Origin: Streptomyces aculeolatus
GTDB lineage: Bacteria > Actinomycetota > Actinomycetes > Streptomycetales > Streptomycetaceae
Length of the DNA stretch: 64,000 nt
Direction: 5' to 3'
NCBI RefSeq assembly: GCF_020400605.1
Contig: NZ_JAINRD010000002.1
Span: 465,269 to 529,268 of the forward strand
Part shown: positions 51,633 to 59,848 of the stretch, one piece after another
How positions within the stretch are numbered: position 1 is the first letter of the stretch
Layout of the letters: every line of letters begins with the position of its first letter
The notes under the pieces: generated by a model
The model's input: only the letters and a program-made list of their open reading frames with translations
What the model was told of the DNA's origin: nothing
The model's database searches: none
Translations under genes and position numbers: made by a program

Positions 51633-53750
51633 CTACGGCGTCTCCGCCTGCCGTTCCAGGCCCAGCGCCGGCCGCAGCCGCGCCAGGTTGTCCCGCGTCG
51701 CCCGCCACAGCACCCGCTGCCGGTCCAGCACGTCCGCCACCGCCGCGCCGTGGTCGTCCAGCACCGCCTCCGCCCGCTCGACCAGCACCTCCGCCAGCCG
51801 CTCGTCGTCCACCCGCACACCCCACTCCGGCCGGTCGATGTCGGCCAGGAAGTACGCCAGCTTCGGGTGCGAGACCAGGCTCAGCACCGGCGTCCCGCAG
51901 CCGAAGGGGATCATCCCCGCGTGCCCGCGCATCCCGATCACCAGCCGCGCCCGCCGGTACGCGGCGCGGATCCCGTCGTTGTCCAGGTCGTACAGCGCCT
52001 CCACGGGCAGCGCGATCCCGTGCTCCCGGCGCAGGTCGTGCGCGAACTGCTCGTCGGCCGCCATGTGCGCGGCCACCCGCACGTCCGCCCGCTCGCGCAG
52101 CGCCCGCACCGCCCGCGCCATGGCGTCCAGGAACCGCGGATAGCCGTCGCCGAAGCGCATCCCCGCCCGGTCGTACGCGCAGTTCACCAGCACCGTGTCG
52201 GCCCGCTCCACCGCGGCGTCGTCCCAGCCCGGCTGGAGCAGCCGGGTCAGGGTGGTGGGGCAGGGCTGGTACGCGACGCGGTCGCGCAGCCGCTCCGGCA
52301 GCAGCTCCCGCACCCGCTCCACCGAGCCGCGGTTGCGCAGCCCGAAGAACGCCGAGCGCTCCACCAGCGCCGCGAGGCTCTCGCGGAAGCGGCTGCGGCG
52401 GTAGGACTGGCCGGGAAAGACGTTGTAGCCGACGGCGAAGACCGCCAGCGGCACCTCGATCCGGGCCAGCAGCCGGTCGGGTACGTTCCACTGCCACGCG
52501 CTGTTGCCGTTCGGCCAGGTGTCGGGCAGGAACAGCCCTCCGCCGCCGACGACCAGCCCGCGGCGCGCGTTGACCTCCGCCAGCGCCTCCTCGTCGAACA
52601 GCCGGTGCACGGGGACCGGGTGCCACCGGCGCGCGGAGGGGTCGGTGCCGAAGCAGAGCCGGACGGCCTCGGGGAGGACCTTGTCGCCGGCGTTCTCCTG
52701 GCCGGTGGCGTACGCGGCGGCGTGCGCGAGCTGCGTGGAGACCACCGACGCCTCCCCGCGGTGGGCCGCGAACTCGGGCAGCCCGTAGCCGCCGCGGAGC
52801 ATGGCCCGGCAGGTGCGGTTGGTCGGTTCGGCGTCCAGGCCCTCGCGCGCGTACGCCTTCGACCGCTCCTCGTCGCCGCGCAGCCAGGCCAGCCGGGCGA
52901 GCTGGCTGAACGCCTTCGGCGCCAGCTCGGGGGACGCGGCGGCGAGCAGGAGGTGGGTCTCGGCCTCGTCGTAGCGGGAGACGGCCATGAGCGCGGTGCC
53001 CATGGTGTCGTGGAAGCGCGGCTGGTCGGCCCGCGGACGGGCGGCGGACAGGGCGTCCACGGCCTCCTCGTACGCGCCGATCGCACGCAGCCCGAGGGCG
53101 GTGCGGCGGGCGAGGTCCGTGGCGGGGCGCAGCCGCAGCAGGGGCGGGCCGTAGTGGAGGAGCAGGTCGGGGTGCTGGCGGTGGGCGGGCAGGGCGCAGT
53201 ACGCGCGCCAGAACTGCTCGTCGGTCAGGTCGTGGCGGGCGCGGGTCTCGTCGGACGGGTCGCGCAGGACGGCGAGGTCGGCGGCCACGAGCCAGCGCGG
53301 ATGCAGCTCCACGACGTCGTCGTACGCGGCGGTGAGGCCGTCGTCGTACGCGCCTGGGCCGGCACCGGCGCCGTCGCCGGCGGGCAGCTCGACGATCCGG
53401 GGGTGCAGCCGGCGGGCCGCGGCCAGGACGTCGTCCGGCAGGCCGTCGTGGCGGAGCAGGAAGTCCTCGCAGACGCCGGGGTTGGCCAGGGCGAGGCTGC
53501 GGAGCAGCGCGGGCAGCCCGGCGGTGTGGCCGGGGTCCGCCGCGTCGACCCGGCAGGCGAAGGCGACGCGGGGTGCGCGGCCGGCGGGGGCGGCCGGCGC
53601 CGGCCCGGGGTCGCCGGGGCCGTCGGCGCCGCGGGGGCGGGGCGGGACGGGGCCGGGTATTGCGCGGGGCGGGGCGGCAGCCGGTGCCGGGGCAGCGGCC
53701 GGGACGGCAGCCGTCGCGGGGGCGGGGGAGCGGGGGGCGGAAGCGGTCAT
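51633..53750 (-). CDS. Polysaccharide pyruvyl transferase-like protein with N-terminal extension
   Basis: A 705-residue protein. The first 60 residues are Ala/Pro low complexity. Residues about 60-200 (RVAFACRVDAADPGHTAG, AYDDVVELHPRWLVAADLAVL) look like a partial transferase fold. A helical, TPR-like middle (GLRAIGAYEEAVDALSAARP, SRYDEAETHLLLAAASP) follows. The C-terminal 350 residues match the polysaccharide pyruvyl transferase pattern: GLVVGGGGLFLPDTW, VPLAVFAVGYNVFPG, AFFGLRNRGSVERVREL, DTVLVNCAYDRAGMRFGDGY and RLVIGMRGHAGMIPFGCGTPVLSL. These enzymes add pyruvate ketals to cell-surface glycans. ATG overlaps the upstream gene by 4 nt. Confidence 0.78.
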   Translation of the reverse strand: MTASAPRSPAPATAAVPAAAPAPAAAPPRAIPGPVPPRPRGADGPGDPGPAPAAPAGRAPRVAFACRVDAADPGHTAGLPALLRSLALANPGVCEDFLLRHDGLPDDVLAAARRLHPRIVELPAGDGAGAGPGAYDDGLTAAYDDVVELHPRWLVAADLAVLRDPSDETRARHDLTDEQFWRAYCALPAHRQHPDLLLHYGPPLLRLRPATDLARRTALGLRAIGAYEEAVDALSAARPRADQPRFHDTMGTALMAVSRYDEAETHLLLAAASPELAPKAFSQLARLAWLRGDEERSKAYAREGLDAEPTNRTCRAMLRGGYGLPEFAAHRGEASVVSTQLAHAAAYATGQENAGDKVLPEAVRLCFGTDPSARRWHPVPVHRLFDEEALAEVNARRGLVVGGGGLFLPDTWPNGNSAWQWNVPDRLLARIEVPLAVFAVGYNVFPGQSYRRSRFRESLAALVERSAFFGLRNRGSVERVRELLPERLRDRVAYQPCPTTLTRLLQPGWDDAAVERADTVLVNCAYDRAGMRFGDGYPRFLDAMARAVRALRERADVRVAAHMAADEQFAHDLRREHGIALPVEALYDLDNDGIRAAYRRARLVIGMRGHAGMIPFGCGTPVLSLVSHPKLAYFLADIDRPEWGVRVDDERLAEVLVERAEAVLDDHGAAVADVLDRQRVLWRATRDNLARLRPALGLERQAETP

Positions 53751-55090
53751 CGCAGGGCGGTCCTCGTCTTCGTACGGTCCTTCGCCCGGGAGGCGATCCA
53801 GCGGCGCTCCTCCGGCCGCAGCCGGCCTGCGCCGTGGACGTCCAGCCGCGGGCTGACGTCGAGGTGGTCCAGCAGCCGCAGCACGGTGAACGCGGCGCTG
53901 GTCCCCGGTCCCCAGCCGCCGTCCCCGAGCAGCGCCGGGTCCGCGAGCGGGCGGCGCAGCGAGGCGTCGCCGAGGCCGTCCTGCGCGCCGGGCACCGCGC
54001 GCCTGACCGCCTCCCGCCACGTCTCGCCGGGGTCGGCGAAGAGCAGCCGGACGCCGGCGGGCCGGTGCCACGAGTCGCAGTCCGGATCGGCGACGGCGTG
54101 CACGTCGGCGCGCTCGCCGCCGCGGAAGTCGTCGCAGCGGACGACGAGTTCGTAGTCGCCGGCGTCCTCGAACCGGTCCGGCCCGACGACGACGCAGGCG
54201 GTCTTCCCGGCGACGAGGCCGCGGAAGTCGGCGACGCCGACGGGGCGGGCGCCGCCGAGCAGCGGATCGGCCATGCGGCCCTGGTCGAGGAGCCGGCTGT
54301 ACGTCCCGTACAGGCCGGCGAGTTCGCGCACCCGCGCGTCCCCGGCCCCGTACCGGCCGACCTGCTCCCCGACGTACGCGGTGAACGCCTCCCGCACGAC
54401 CGCCGGCACCGCCTCGGCCCCGACGACCGCGGCGAACGCCCGCCCGGCGGCGGGGGCCGCGCCCGGCTCGCCGCCCGCGCCGCCCGCGCCGCCCGCGGGC
54501 TCCCGACCGGGGTCCGCCGTGTCCCCCGTGTCCCCTGCGTCCCCCGGGCCCCCGGTGTCCGCCGGGAACAGCTCCACCGCCGCCGCCAGGCACTCCCGCT
54601 TCTCGCGGGCCGCGGCCAGCAGCACCGGCGTCTCCGGGTGGGTGCTCCCCAGCGCCAGCGTCCGTTCGTACGCCTCCGCCGCCCCCGCCGAACGGCCCAG
54701 CGCGTCCAGGGCGTGCGCGCGCAGCCGCCACGCGGCGCGGGACTTCGCGCGCAGCGCGACCCCCGTGTCCGCCAGCTCCACGGCGAGCAGCAACTCCCGT
54801 TCGCCGCCCGTCTCCACCGCCCGGTCCCCGGCCCGCAGCAGGGTGTCGAACAGCTCCGCGCCCACCGTCTCGCGGCGCGGCGGCGGGGCGGTGCCGAGCA
54901 GTTCGCCGAGCGCCGCCACCAGGGCCGTACGGGCAGTCCCCGGTCCGCCGCTGGGCGGCGGCCGGTCCGCCGCGTCCTCCTCGGCGGTCAGCCCGGCCAG
55001 GTATCCGGTGCACACGCGGGCGCACTCCGCGAGCGCGAATGCCTGTTCTGCTCTCACCCGGCGGGACGGTCTGGATCGCGGAGTCTTCAT
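53747..55090 (-). CDS. GT29 (sialyltransferase)-like protein with helical N-terminus
   Basis: A 447-residue protein. The N-terminal half is helical and TPR-like (AEQAFALAECARVCTGYL, AWRLRAHALDALGRSAGAAEAYERTLALG), with an Asp/Gly/Thr-rich insertion. The C-terminal part has features of GT29: KTACVVVGPDRFEDAGDYELVVRCDDF, reminiscent of the sialyl L motif, and GPGTSAAFTVLRLLDHLDVSPRLDVHGAGRL, reminiscent of the S motif. The conserved cysteine of those motifs is not certain. ATG has GGGAGCACG upstream. The stop overlaps the pyruvyl-transferase-like gene by 4 nt. A joint glycan-modifying role is inferred; the GT29 call is by eye. Confidence 0.55.
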   Translation of the reverse strand: MKTPRSRPSRRVRAEQAFALAECARVCTGYLAGLTAEEDAADRPPPSGGPGTARTALVAALGELLGTAPPPRRETVGAELFDTLLRAGDRAVETGGERELLLAVELADTGVALRAKSRAAWRLRAHALDALGRSAGAAEAYERTLALGSTHPETPVLLAAAREKRECLAAAVELFPADTGGPGDAGDTGDTADPGREPAGGAGGAGGEPGAAPAAGRAFAAVVGAEAVPAVVREAFTAYVGEQVGRYGAGDARVRELAGLYGTYSRLLDQGRMADPLLGGARPVGVADFRGLVAGKTACVVVGPDRFEDAGDYELVVRCDDFRGGERADVHAVADPDCDSWHRPAGVRLLFADPGETWREAVRRAVPGAQDGLGDASLRRPLADPALLGDGGWGPGTSAAFTVLRLLDHLDVSPRLDVHGAGRLRPEERRWIASRAKDRTKTRTALR

Positions 55091-55361
55091 CGTGCTCCCG
55101 GTTCGTGCGGCAGGGTGCGACTGTTCCGCAGCCGCCGACGCCCGGTTTGGCCACGTGGCAGACGTGAGATGAACACTGCGCGAAGCTCGGGTCGCGGGCG
55201 CGGACAGCGGGGGACAGCGGAGCCCGGCGGGGCCCGCGGGGGTACGGGTAGGGTCGGACGGTGCCTGACCGGTACGCGCTCCGGCGCGGCCCGCGCCCGG
55301 AGGCGAACGGCCGTGGGGCGAAAGGCCGGACGGATCGAAAGAGTCGACGAAGGGAACCGCC

Positions 55362-56201
55362 GTGGAGCAGCTGCCGCCCGAATTCCTCACACCCGGCTCG
55401 TCGTCGTTCGCGGACTTCCTCGCCGCCCACGCCCCGGAACAGCTCCCAGCCAACCGCCGCCTCGGCGGCGCCGGGGACCCCGCCGGCGCCGCGGTCGACT
55501 TCCCGCACGGCACCACCATCGTCGCCGCCTCCTACGCCGACGGCGTCCTCCTCGCCGCCGACCGCCGCGTCACCCTGGGCAACGGGATGATCGCGCACCG
55601 GGACTTCGAGAAGGTCTTCCCGGCCGACGAGTTCTCCGCCGTCGGCATCGCCGGCTCCACCGGCATGGCCGAGGAGATGGTCCGCCTGCTGCGCCTGGAG
55701 CTGGAGCACTACGAGAAGATCGAGACCGTGCCGCTCTCCCTGGAGGGCAAGGCAAACCGCCTCGGCACCCTCATCCGCGACAACCTCGGCCCCGCCATGC
55801 AGGGCCTCGCCGTCGTGCCGATCTTCGCCGGGTACGACGTGCGCAGCGGGGCCGCGCGGATCTACTCGTACGACATCACCGGCGGCCGCGCGGAGGAGAA
55901 GGGCTTCGGCGGCACGGGCTCCGGCTCCGTGTACGCGCGCGGGGCGATGAAGAAGCTGTACCGCGAGGGCATGAGCGAGGACGACGCCGTGACGATGGCG
56001 GTGCAGGCGCTCTACGACGCGGCCGAGGACGACAGCGCCACCGGCGGCCCGGACGCCACCCGCCGCATCTACCCGCTCGTCCACACCGTCACCGCGGAGG
56101 GCTGCCGGCGGCTGGACGACGCCCGGGTGGCGGAGCTGTCGCTCGCCGTGCTGGAGGGCCGCCGCGGCCGCCCGGACGGGCCGAACGCGCCGCTGGCGTA
56201 G
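55362..56201 (+). CDS. prcB: Proteasome beta subunit, stand-alone PrcB
   Basis: A 279-residue 20S proteasome beta-subunit. A 50-residue propeptide ([18 protein letters not shown], ending DFPHG) precedes [19 protein letters not shown], so Thr51 would be the nucleophile after self-cleavage. Asp67 matches D17, Lys84 matches K33 (one residue shifted by an insertion NGM), and [17 protein letters not shown] and DDSATGGPD carry the other active-site residues. All catalytic positions look intact. No prcA, pup, dop, arc or pafA lies next to it: the next gene runs oppositely and the previous one diverges. GTG follows GAAGGGAA. The 271-nt upstream gap shows no clear promoter hexamers. Confidence 0.9.
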   Translation: MEQLPPEFLTPGSSSFADFLAAHAPEQLPANRRLGGAGDPAGAAVDFPHGTTIVAASYADGVLLAADRRVTLGNGMIAHRDFEKVFPADEFSAVGIAGSTGMAEEMVRLLRLELEHYEKIETVPLSLEGKANRLGTLIRDNLGPAMQGLAVVPIFAGYDVRSGAARIYSYDITGGRAEEKGFGGTGSGSVYARGAMKKLYREGMSEDDAVTMAVQALYDAAEDDSATGGPDATRRIYPLVHTVTAEGCRRLDDARVAELSLAVLEGRRGRPDGPNAPLA

Positions 56202-56308
56202 CGCACTTCGCACCGCCGGACCCCACCCGCCGGACTCCCGCCCGGGCACCCGCGGCCCGTCGCGGCCGGACGGGAGACGCCCGTACGGAAGACGCCCGGC
56301 CCGCCCGG

Positions 56309-57259
56309 TCAACCCGGCGGCGGCCACCGTGCGATGTCGGACACCGGCCCCAGGTGGCCGAGCTTGTCGGGGTTGACCACCGACCGGATCGCCACCACCA
56401 GGCCGTCCGCCACGTCGAGTTCGAACACGCCGGCCACCCGCGCCCCGGCGTCGTACATCACCGCGCCCGGCCGGCCGTTGACCCAGGCCGGGCGGAGGGT
56501 GACGCCGAGCGGCCGGAGCCGGCGGAAGAGGCCGGCGAGGAGCCGCAGGACGGGCTCCCGCCCGGTCGGCGGGCGCGCGACCACCTGCGTCTTGCCGCCG
56601 CCGTCCGCGTGCAGCACCACGTCGGGCGCGAGCACGGCGAACAGCTCGTCCATGTCGCCGCCCGCGGCGGCCTCGAAGAACCGGCGGGCCAGCTCCTCGC
56701 CCTCCGCCTGCCGCCCCGGCGGCGGGGCGCCGTCCTGCCGTACCCCCGCGGCGATGCGGCCCCGGGCACGGGCGAAGATCTTCCGGCAGTTGACCTCGGA
56801 CTTGCCCGTCGTCCTCGCGACCTCGCGGTAGCCGTAGCCGAAGACCTCGCGCAGCATGAAGACCGCCCGCTCCACCGGCGTGAGCGACTCCAGCAGCACG
56901 AGGAACGCCATGGACAGCGAGTCGGACAGCTCGGCGTACTCGGCGGGGCCCGGCCGGTCCGCGGGCACGACGACCGGCTCGGGCAGCCAGTCGCCCACGT
57001 ACCTCTCCCGCCGCACCCGGGCCGAGCCCAGGTAGTTGATGCCGAGCCGCGTCACGGCCGTGGTCAGGTAGGCCTTGAGGTCGGCGATCTCGGTGCCCGC
57101 CCGGCGCGCACGGGTCAGGCCGAGGAACGCGTCCTGCACGATGTCCTCGGAGTCGCCCACCGACCCGGTCATCCCGTACGCGATGGAGAACAGCAGCGGC
57201 CGGTAGCCGGCCGTCGCCGCGTCCGTCCCGTTCCCGTCCCCGTCAGCCGGCCCAGGCAC
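56309..57259 (-). CDS. ECF41-type sigma factor with SnoaL-like C-terminus
   Basis: A 316-residue extracytoplasmic-function sigma factor. Region 2 has LLFSIAYGMTGSVGDSEDIVQDAFLGL, region 4 has LTPVERAVFMLREVFGYGYREVARTTGKSEVNCRKIF. The C-terminal SnoaL/NTF2-like domain carries DGGGKTQVVARPP and ends NPDKLGHLGPV, the GGGK and NPDKL motifs that mark the ECF41 group. No separate anti-sigma factor is expected in that group. GTG follows GGGAGGGG. It overlaps the end of the epimerase gene by 17 nt, as expected for ECF41 with its enzyme partner. Confidence 0.9.
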   Translation of the reverse strand: MPGPADGDGNGTDAATAGYRPLLFSIAYGMTGSVGDSEDIVQDAFLGLTRARRAGTEIADLKAYLTTAVTRLGINYLGSARVRRERYVGDWLPEPVVVPADRPGPAEYAELSDSLSMAFLVLLESLTPVERAVFMLREVFGYGYREVARTTGKSEVNCRKIFARARGRIAAGVRQDGAPPPGRQAEGEELARRFFEAAAGGDMDELFAVLAPDVVLHADGGGKTQVVARPPTGREPVLRLLAGLFRRLRPLGVTLRPAWVNGRPGAVMYDAGARVAGVFELDVADGLVVAIRSVVNPDKLGHLGPVSDIARWPPPG

Positions 57260-58169
57260 GGAACCCCTCCCGCCAGCTCCCGTAGCGCGGCACCCAGCCC
57301 AGCTCCTTGCGCGCCTTGCCGTTGGCCGACCCGCGCGCCGTCGTCATCTGCCCCACGACGAACTCGCCGGCCAGCAGCCGCCCGAGCCACGCCGGCAGGT
57401 GCCTCGGGGGCTTCGCCCCCGCGACCTCGGCGAGGTACGGCAGCCACTCCGCGACCGGCGCGGGCTCGTCGTCGACGACGTTGTACGCGCCGGGCCCGCC
57501 GTTCTCGACCGCGGCGAGCGTCGCGGCCGCCGCGTCGGCGATCTCGATGAACGACCAGATCCCGGCCCCGCCGCCGATCACCGGCAGCTGCCGCTTGCGC
57601 ACCGCGGCCACCATGGCGTCCGAGGCGCCCCGCCCGTAGAACGTGCCGTAGCGCAGCACGATGCCCTCCGGTGCCCCGAGCGGCACGTTCTCGTCCACGT
57701 GCCTGATCGCCGCCAGCGTACGTGCCGCCGACGCGACGGCCGGCCGGGTGACGGTCGCGTCGTCCTCGGACTTCACCGGGCCGCCGGAGTGCTCGTAGAC
57801 GAAGTTGTGGCTCTGTGCGACGACGCGGCGGGTGCCGGCCCGCTCCGCGGCGGCCAGCAGGTTGTCGGTGCCCCGGGTGCGGAGCTCGTTGGTGGCGGCG
57901 AACACCTTGTCCACGTTGCGCAGGCTCCGCATGTCGCCCAGCGCGGTCATCTGGTGCACGACGACCTCCGGTGCCGCGGCGTCCACGGCCGCGAGCACCG
58001 CCTCGCGGTCCAGCCCGTCGAGCACCACCGGCTCCGCGCCCTGCGCCCGCAGCTGTGCCGCCTTGGCAGGCGTCCGCGTGGTGGCGGTGACCCCGTGGCC
58101 CGCCAGGACCAGCTCGGGGACGAGGTGCCGCCCCAGCACCCCGGTCGCCCCAGTGACGAAAACTCGCAT
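57243..58169 (-). CDS. NAD-dependent epimerase/dehydratase family protein
   Basis: A 308-residue extended-SDR protein. The N-terminal nucleotide motif is VFVTGATGVLGRHLVPELV. Other features are VVVHQMTALGDMRSLRNVD, RRVVAQSHNFVYEHSGG in place of a typical YxxxK, and IWSFIEIADAAAATLAAVENGGPGAYNVVDDEP. It resembles NAD-dependent epimerases that accompany ECF41 sigma factors, along with carboxymuconolactone decarboxylases in other genomes. ATG has GAAAGGGAAG upstream and a promoter matching ECF41 specificity further up. The substrate is unknown. Confidence 0.85.
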   Translation of the reverse strand: MRVFVTGATGVLGRHLVPELVLAGHGVTATTRTPAKAAQLRAQGAEPVVLDGLDREAVLAAVDAAAPEVVVHQMTALGDMRSLRNVDKVFAATNELRTRGTDNLLAAAERAGTRRVVAQSHNFVYEHSGGPVKSEDDATVTRPAVASAARTLAAIRHVDENVPLGAPEGIVLRYGTFYGRGASDAMVAAVRKRQLPVIGGGAGIWSFIEIADAAAATLAAVENGGPGAYNVVDDEPAPVAEWLPYLAEVAGAKPPRHLPAWLGRLLAGEFVVGQMTTARGSANGKARKELGWVPRYGSWREGFRAWAG

Positions 58170-58199
58170 GATCTTCCCTTTCGTGTGGCAACCCCTGGA

Positions 58200-58226
58200 G
58201 ACAGGGCAGCACCCGAATCTGTGACA
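58200..58226 (-). promoter_or_regulatory. ECF41-type promoter of the epimerase-sigma operon
   Basis: On the minus strand TGTCACA (58226-58220) is followed after 16 nt by TGTC (58203-58200). The published ECF41 target is TGTCACA-N16-CGTC, so this differs by one base in the -10. The predicted transcript would begin near 58193, giving a leader of about 24 nt before the epimerase ATG at 58169. Autoregulation is therefore likely. Confidence 0.75.
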
Positions 58227-58348
58227 CCCGGCGCGGACAGGGGCGCGGGCAAGGTGCGCGGGGCGGCGCGGAGGGGACCCGGGCAGGGCGCGGGTACGGC
58301 GTGGAATTCGGGGGGCGGCGGGCGGACCCCCGCGGGTACCGTCGGACG

Positions 58349-59287
58349 ATGAGCGACCCCGCCCTCTTCCCGCCCGGCCTGCCCGTCCTCACCGAGATGC
58401 GCCTGCACACCTCAGGACGCGCCTGGCTGGCGGAGCTGCCCGCCCTGGTGGAGAAGCTCCGCACCCGGTGGTCGCTGCACTTCGGCGCCCCGTACATGGG
58501 CGGCAGTTGCTCCTGGGTGGCACCGGCCCGGCTGCCGGACGGAACCCGCGCCGTCTTCAAGGTCACCTGGCCTCACCGCGAGGCGGCGGGCGAGGCCGAG
58601 GGCCTGCGCATCTGGGACGGCCGCGGCGCCGTACGCCTCCTCGACCACGCGCCCGAGCACCAGGCGCTGCTGCTGGAGCGCTGCGAGCCGGGCACCGAGC
58701 TGGGCGCGGCCGACGGGCTCGGCACCGAGCGCCGGCTGCGGCTCGGCGCCGGTGTGCTGCGCGACCTGTGGAGCGCCCCCGTACCGGCGGACACCGGCCT
58801 CGAACGGGTCGCGGACGTCTGCGCCGAGTGGGCGGACCTGGTCGAGGAGCGGATGGCGCGGCTGCGCCCCGGCTACGACCCGGGGCTCGTCGCCCACGGC
58901 GCCCGGCTGCTCCGCGAACTCCCGGGCACGGCCGCCCGCGAGGTCGTCGTCCACGGCGACTTCAACCCCGGCAACGTCCTCGCCGCCGCGCGCGGCCCGT
59001 GGCTGGCCATCGACGCCAAGCCGATGACGGGCGACCCGGGCTACGACCCGTTCCCCCTGCTGGAGCAGATCGACGACCCGTTCGCCACCGCGGACCCGCA
59101 CCGCACGGTCGCGGACCGCCTCGCGCTCCTCGCCGACGAGCTGGGCGAGGACGCGGACCGGCTGGCGGCGTGGGCGGCGGCCCGCCGGGTGGAGGCGGCG
59201 CTGTGGTCCGCGGAGCACGGCCGGGCCGACGACGGCGCGGGCGTGATGGCGGAGGCGCGGATCCTGGCGGACGCGGCCGGCGGTTAG
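58349..59287 (+). CDS. APH(6)/aminoglycoside-phosphotransferase-like kinase
   Basis: A 312-residue kinase-fold protein. The ATP-binding beta part has RWSLHFGAPYMGGSCSWVAPAR and AVFKVTWPH (Lys near residue 75). LLDHAPEHQALLLERCEPGTEL follows. The catalytic loop is VVVHGDFNPGNVLAAARGPWLAIDAKPMTGDPGYDPFPLL, with Asp and Asn of the Brenner motif. This layout matches streptomycin 6-phosphotransferase-like enzymes (APH-6/HUR). Many such genes in actinomycetes have no antibiotic-resistance role. The ATG has a weak ribosome site. No biosynthetic cluster is adjacent. Confidence 0.82.
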   Translation: MSDPALFPPGLPVLTEMRLHTSGRAWLAELPALVEKLRTRWSLHFGAPYMGGSCSWVAPARLPDGTRAVFKVTWPHREAAGEAEGLRIWDGRGAVRLLDHAPEHQALLLERCEPGTELGAADGLGTERRLRLGAGVLRDLWSAPVPADTGLERVADVCAEWADLVEERMARLRPGYDPGLVAHGARLLRELPGTAAREVVVHGDFNPGNVLAAARGPWLAIDAKPMTGDPGYDPFPLLEQIDDPFATADPHRTVADRLALLADELGEDADRLAAWAAARRVEAALWSAEHGRADDGAGVMAEARILADAAGG

Positions 59288-59337
59288 CAGCCGGCGCGTG
59301 GGGACCGGCGGGCGGCGGAACGCGCGGGGGCGAGCCG

Positions 59338-59562
59338 TTACGCCTCGAAGTCCCCCGACTTGACGCCGTCGACGAACGCCTCCCAGGCGGCCGCGGTGAA
59401 GACCAGGGCCGGGCCGTGCGGGTCCTTGCTGTCGCGCACCGGGACCAAGGTGGCGTGGAAGCCGTCCGCGACCTCGAGGCAGGCGGTGGCTGCACGGTCG
59501 CTGTAACTGGTCTTGCGCCAGCGGGCGTCACTCAGGTCGAACCGGTCGTTCCATGCGGTCAT
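59338..59562 (-). CDS. DUF397 protein
   Basis: A 74-residue protein of the DUF397 family: DLSDARWRKTSYSDRAATACLEVADG, VPVRDSKDPHGPALVFTAAAWEAFVDGVKSGDFE. Members usually sit next to an XRE-type (Scr1-like) helix-turn-helix partner and can antagonise it; no such partner is visible here. No ribosome site is clear. It converges with the APH-like gene. Confidence 0.88.
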   Translation of the reverse strand: MTAWNDRFDLSDARWRKTSYSDRAATACLEVADGFHATLVPVRDSKDPHGPALVFTAAAWEAFVDGVKSGDFEA

Positions 59563-59706
59563 GCCGCCCAGTCTTTCGCCCGCGACCGGAACGCGGCAAG
59601 GGATTGCCGGTTGGACATAGCGGCACCCCGCCGCGGTCGGGATGTCCGCGGCGGAGCGCTGCTCGGCGGACGGCCGGGGAGGATGGATGGCCGCCCCCTC
59701 TCGGGG

Positions 59707-59816
59707 TCCGCCCACCCGCCCCGCGCGCAGTCAGGCGGGACAGGCGGGGCAGGTGGGCGGAGAGTGGACGGATGCGCCCGGTCCGGGCGTGCCGGCGTAC
59801 GGACCGGGTGCATCCG
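59707..59816 (-). terminator. Two consecutive long hairpins downstream of the protease gene
   Basis: Hairpin A: arms 59707-59724 and 59744-59761 pair over 18 bp with one mismatch, 19-nt loop. Hairpin B: arms 59769-59785 and 59800-59816 pair over 17 bp with one mismatch, 14-nt loop. B begins 33 nt after the protease stop in its direction of transcription, and A follows it. Both lack U-runs. They could be tandem terminators. The tandem layout is unusual for this window. Confidence 0.7.
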
Positions 59817-59848
59817 CCCGGCTTCAGGTGCCGTGCGGCGGGTGGGCC

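Noticed and set aside
51156..54155. 999-codon plus-strand open frame opposite the GNAT and transferase-like genes
   Set aside because: Antisense shadow with repetitive Arg/Pro/Val composition; the minus-strand genes have real domain motifs and coupled starts.
55261..55590. Possible small gene from GTG 55261 overlapping prcB
   Set aside because: Different frame from prcB, basic low-complexity product and no family resemblance; prcB has the better ribosome site.
53573..57550. 1325-codon plus-strand open frame spanning several genes in other frames
   Set aside because: It runs through prcB in the wrong frame and across genes on both strands; composition is Arg/Pro-rich without motifs.
58349..59287. 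APH-like gene as a dedicated antibiotic-resistance determinant
   Set aside because: Catalytic motifs are present, but there is no biosynthetic or mobile context, and the family is common in actinomycetes without resistance function.
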